Source: UMGS172 sp045647525
GTDB lineage: Bacteria > Bacillota > Clostridia > Oscillospirales > Acutalibacteraceae
Length of the DNA: 33,590 nt
Assembly: GCA_045647525.1 (NCBI GenBank)
Contig: JAZRMK010000050.1
Location: 1 to 33,590 of the forward strand
Direction: 5' to 3'
Shown here piece by piece: positions 32,377 through 33,590 of this stretch (positions are counted from its first letter, which is position 1; the number at the start of each line of letters is the position of its first letter). The translations under genes and the position numbers were made by a program. The notes under the pieces are model-generated. The model was not told where the DNA came from, made no database searches, and saw nothing but the letters and a program-made list of their open reading frames with translations.

Positions 32377-32944
32377 TATAAAGAAAATTTTCGAAAGATT
32401 TAAAAACCTTGATTCCAAGCAAAAAAGTAATATTGCAATAACCGTTGGAATAGTAGGGTTACTGATTATATTTTTATCTTTCCTTTTCGGCGGTGACAAT
32501 GAAAAACAGCAAACTGTTAATACCGATGAACTTGACAAAATCGCGGCTGAGTACACCGAAAATATTGAAAACAAGCTTGAAAGTATTGTTTCAGATATGT
32601 TGGGCGGCAGTGATGTTCAGGTTATGGTAACACTCGACGGAAGTGCAGAGTATGTGTATGCCAGTGAACATAAGACTGACCAAGAATTAACAGATGATAA
32701 GGATTCACAGAAAACTCAACAGAACGACAGTGACCAGAAAAATTTCGTTGTTATGACCGACTCCGACGGTAATCAAAGGGCGTTGGTTGTGTATAAAAAG
32801 ATGCCTCAGATCAAGGGAGTGGTAGTGGTTTGTAACAGTGGTCAATCAGATAGGGTATCTGCCGCTGTGAGAATGGCAGTAAGATCGGCGTTAGGTATCG
32901 ATGACGATAAAATTTGTGTTGTTGGCAGATACGATAATAGTTGA
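32369..32944 (+). CDS. spoIIIAG: Stage III sporulation protein AG
   Basis: SpoIIIAG forms the large ring of the SpoIIIA channel in the intermembrane space. The 191-residue protein has one membrane segment (about 27-46). A soluble region follows with YTENIENKLESIVSDMLGG. The C-terminal ring-building motif includes PQIKGVVVVCNSGQSD and VRMAVRSALGIDDDKICVV. The linker at about 105-125 is rich in Asp, Gln and Lys, like the family's variable insert. The start overlaps spoIIIAF. Confidence 0.96.
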   Translation: MNDIKKIFERFKNLDSKQKSNIAITVGIVGLLIIFLSFLFGGDNEKQQTVNTDELDKIAAEYTENIENKLESIVSDMLGGSDVQVMVTLDGSAEYVYASEHKTDQELTDDKDSQKTQQNDSDQKNFVVMTDSDGNQRALVVYKKMPQIKGVVVVCNSGQSDRVSAAVRMAVRSALGIDDDKICVVGRYDNS

Positions 32945-33004
32945 ATTCAAATTATAGTTTTTGAGCCGAACTAATCGGCAAGATTTAAAAGTGAGGTTAT
33001 TTTT

Positions 33005-33538
33005 ATGAAAAAAGGAACAGTTTTTGGCAAAAAGCAGTTGGTATTAGCAGGACTTATAGTTGCATTAGGTGCTGCGGTTTGGATAAATATGCAGTTTGCA
33101 TCTACCAATAACAAAGCAGGTGATCTTAGCAGCGCTGATTATTTGGCAGGAAGCGGAAATTTGGGTCAGGCAGTTGAGGTTAATACATCTGTTTCGTCTT
33201 TAAATTCAGCAAAGTCAGAGCTTAAAGAGCAACGAGATGAATTAGTTAAAACATTGTCTGAAACAATAGACAACGTTACTGAAAGTGAAGATGTCAAGAA
33301 AAATGCCGTGGCACAGTTAAGCAAACTGACCGAAAGTATGAATAAGGAAGGAAACATCGAAACAATAATCAAGGCAAAAGGTTTTAATGATGCGTTGGTT
33401 ATTATTTCTGATAATACGGTGACTGTTATGGTTGATGCAAAGGAATTAAAACAAAATGAAACCTTGCAAATTCAGGATGCAGTCGTGTCGCAAACGGGCG
33501 TTGATTTAAGTAAGATAAAAATAATAACCGTATCTTGA
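33005..33538 (+). CDS. spoIIIAH: Stage III sporulation protein AH
   Basis: SpoIIIAH is the mother-cell partner of forespore SpoIIQ (or its functional substitute). The 177-residue protein has an N-terminal membrane anchor (about 10-29) and a coiled-coil-prone charged region (about 65-115). A YscJ/FliF-like ring domain follows at the C-terminus (AKGFNDALVIISDNTVTVMV, then SQTGVDLSKIKIITVS). GTGAGG lies before the ATG. A 60-base gap separates it from spoIIIAG, holding a weak GCCGA/TCGGC inverted repeat (32965-32979). It closes the operon; the remaining 52 bases show no gene. Confidence 0.96.
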   Translation: MKKGTVFGKKQLVLAGLIVALGAAVWINMQFASTNNKAGDLSSADYLAGSGNLGQAVEVNTSVSSLNSAKSELKEQRDELVKTLSETIDNVTESEDVKKNAVAQLSKLTESMNKEGNIETIIKAKGFNDALVIISDNTVTVMVDAKELKQNETLQIQDAVVSQTGVDLSKIKIITVS

Positions 33539-33590
33539 AAATTTGGTTAAAATTGAAAATATATGTTGCAGACAACGTTGTTTTATGATA

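Noticed and set aside
32961..32980. Hairpin GCCGA/TCGGC between spoIIIAG and spoIIIAH considered as a terminator
   Set aside because: The stem is only 5 bp and is followed by AAGATTTAAAAG rather than a T run. At most it is a minor mRNA structure.

Overview
The window looks like chromosomal DNA of a low-GC, endospore-forming anaerobe of the Clostridia, probably an Oscillospiraceae/Ruminococcaceae-type bacterium. This is an inference from gene content: HrcA/CIRCE-controlled groESL, AddAB in place of RecBCD, a DUF1292/YrzB protein, a Firmicutes-style 6S RNA, dipicolinate synthase (dpaAB), a BofA-like protein, YtfJ/GerW and a complete spoIIIAA-AH operon. I see no phage, insertion sequence, CRISPR array or other mobile element. 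Almost everything reads as conserved core chromosome.

Layout. 1-2050: CIRCE operator, groES, groEL, terminator. 2110-2360: two tRNA genes on the minus strand (CAT anticodon, then Trp) with a consensus promoter and a terminator. 2470-3962: monocistronic pyruvate kinase. 3984-12214: a long co-directional run with DUF1015 protein, GT39-like membrane glycosyltransferase, M50 protease, scpA-scpB, DUF2953, ytfJ, D,D-carboxypeptidase, rluB and a small GNAT-like protein. 12231-15557: a three-gene biotin carboxyltransferase cluster (12S-type, 1.3S-type and 5S-type subunits). 15567-15962: secG. 16014-23602: BofA-like protein, addB, addA, ybaK-type deacylase. 23617-27211, minus strand: 6S RNA, DUF1292, dpaB, dpaA and cca. 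Inside this block, at 24249-24539 on the plus strand, is a small independent transcription unit. 27294-28711: murC. 28714-33538: spoIIIAA to spoIIIAH.

How the genes work together. The sporulation genes cover forespore-mother cell communication (SpoIIIA channel), sigma-K checkpoint control (BofA-like), spore core dipicolinate (DpaAB), spore peptidoglycan/cortex (DacF-like) and germination-associated YtfJ. The carboxyltransferase trio has the subunit set of a soluble transcarboxylase, with no biotin carboxylase and no membrane decarboxylase subunit beside it.

The least explained item is the 24249-24539 unit. It has a perfect DnaA box, a TTGACA-N17-TATATT promoter, two 14-codon ORFs each with a good ribosome binding site, and a strong terminator, with no downstream gene on that strand. 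I do not recognise either peptide.
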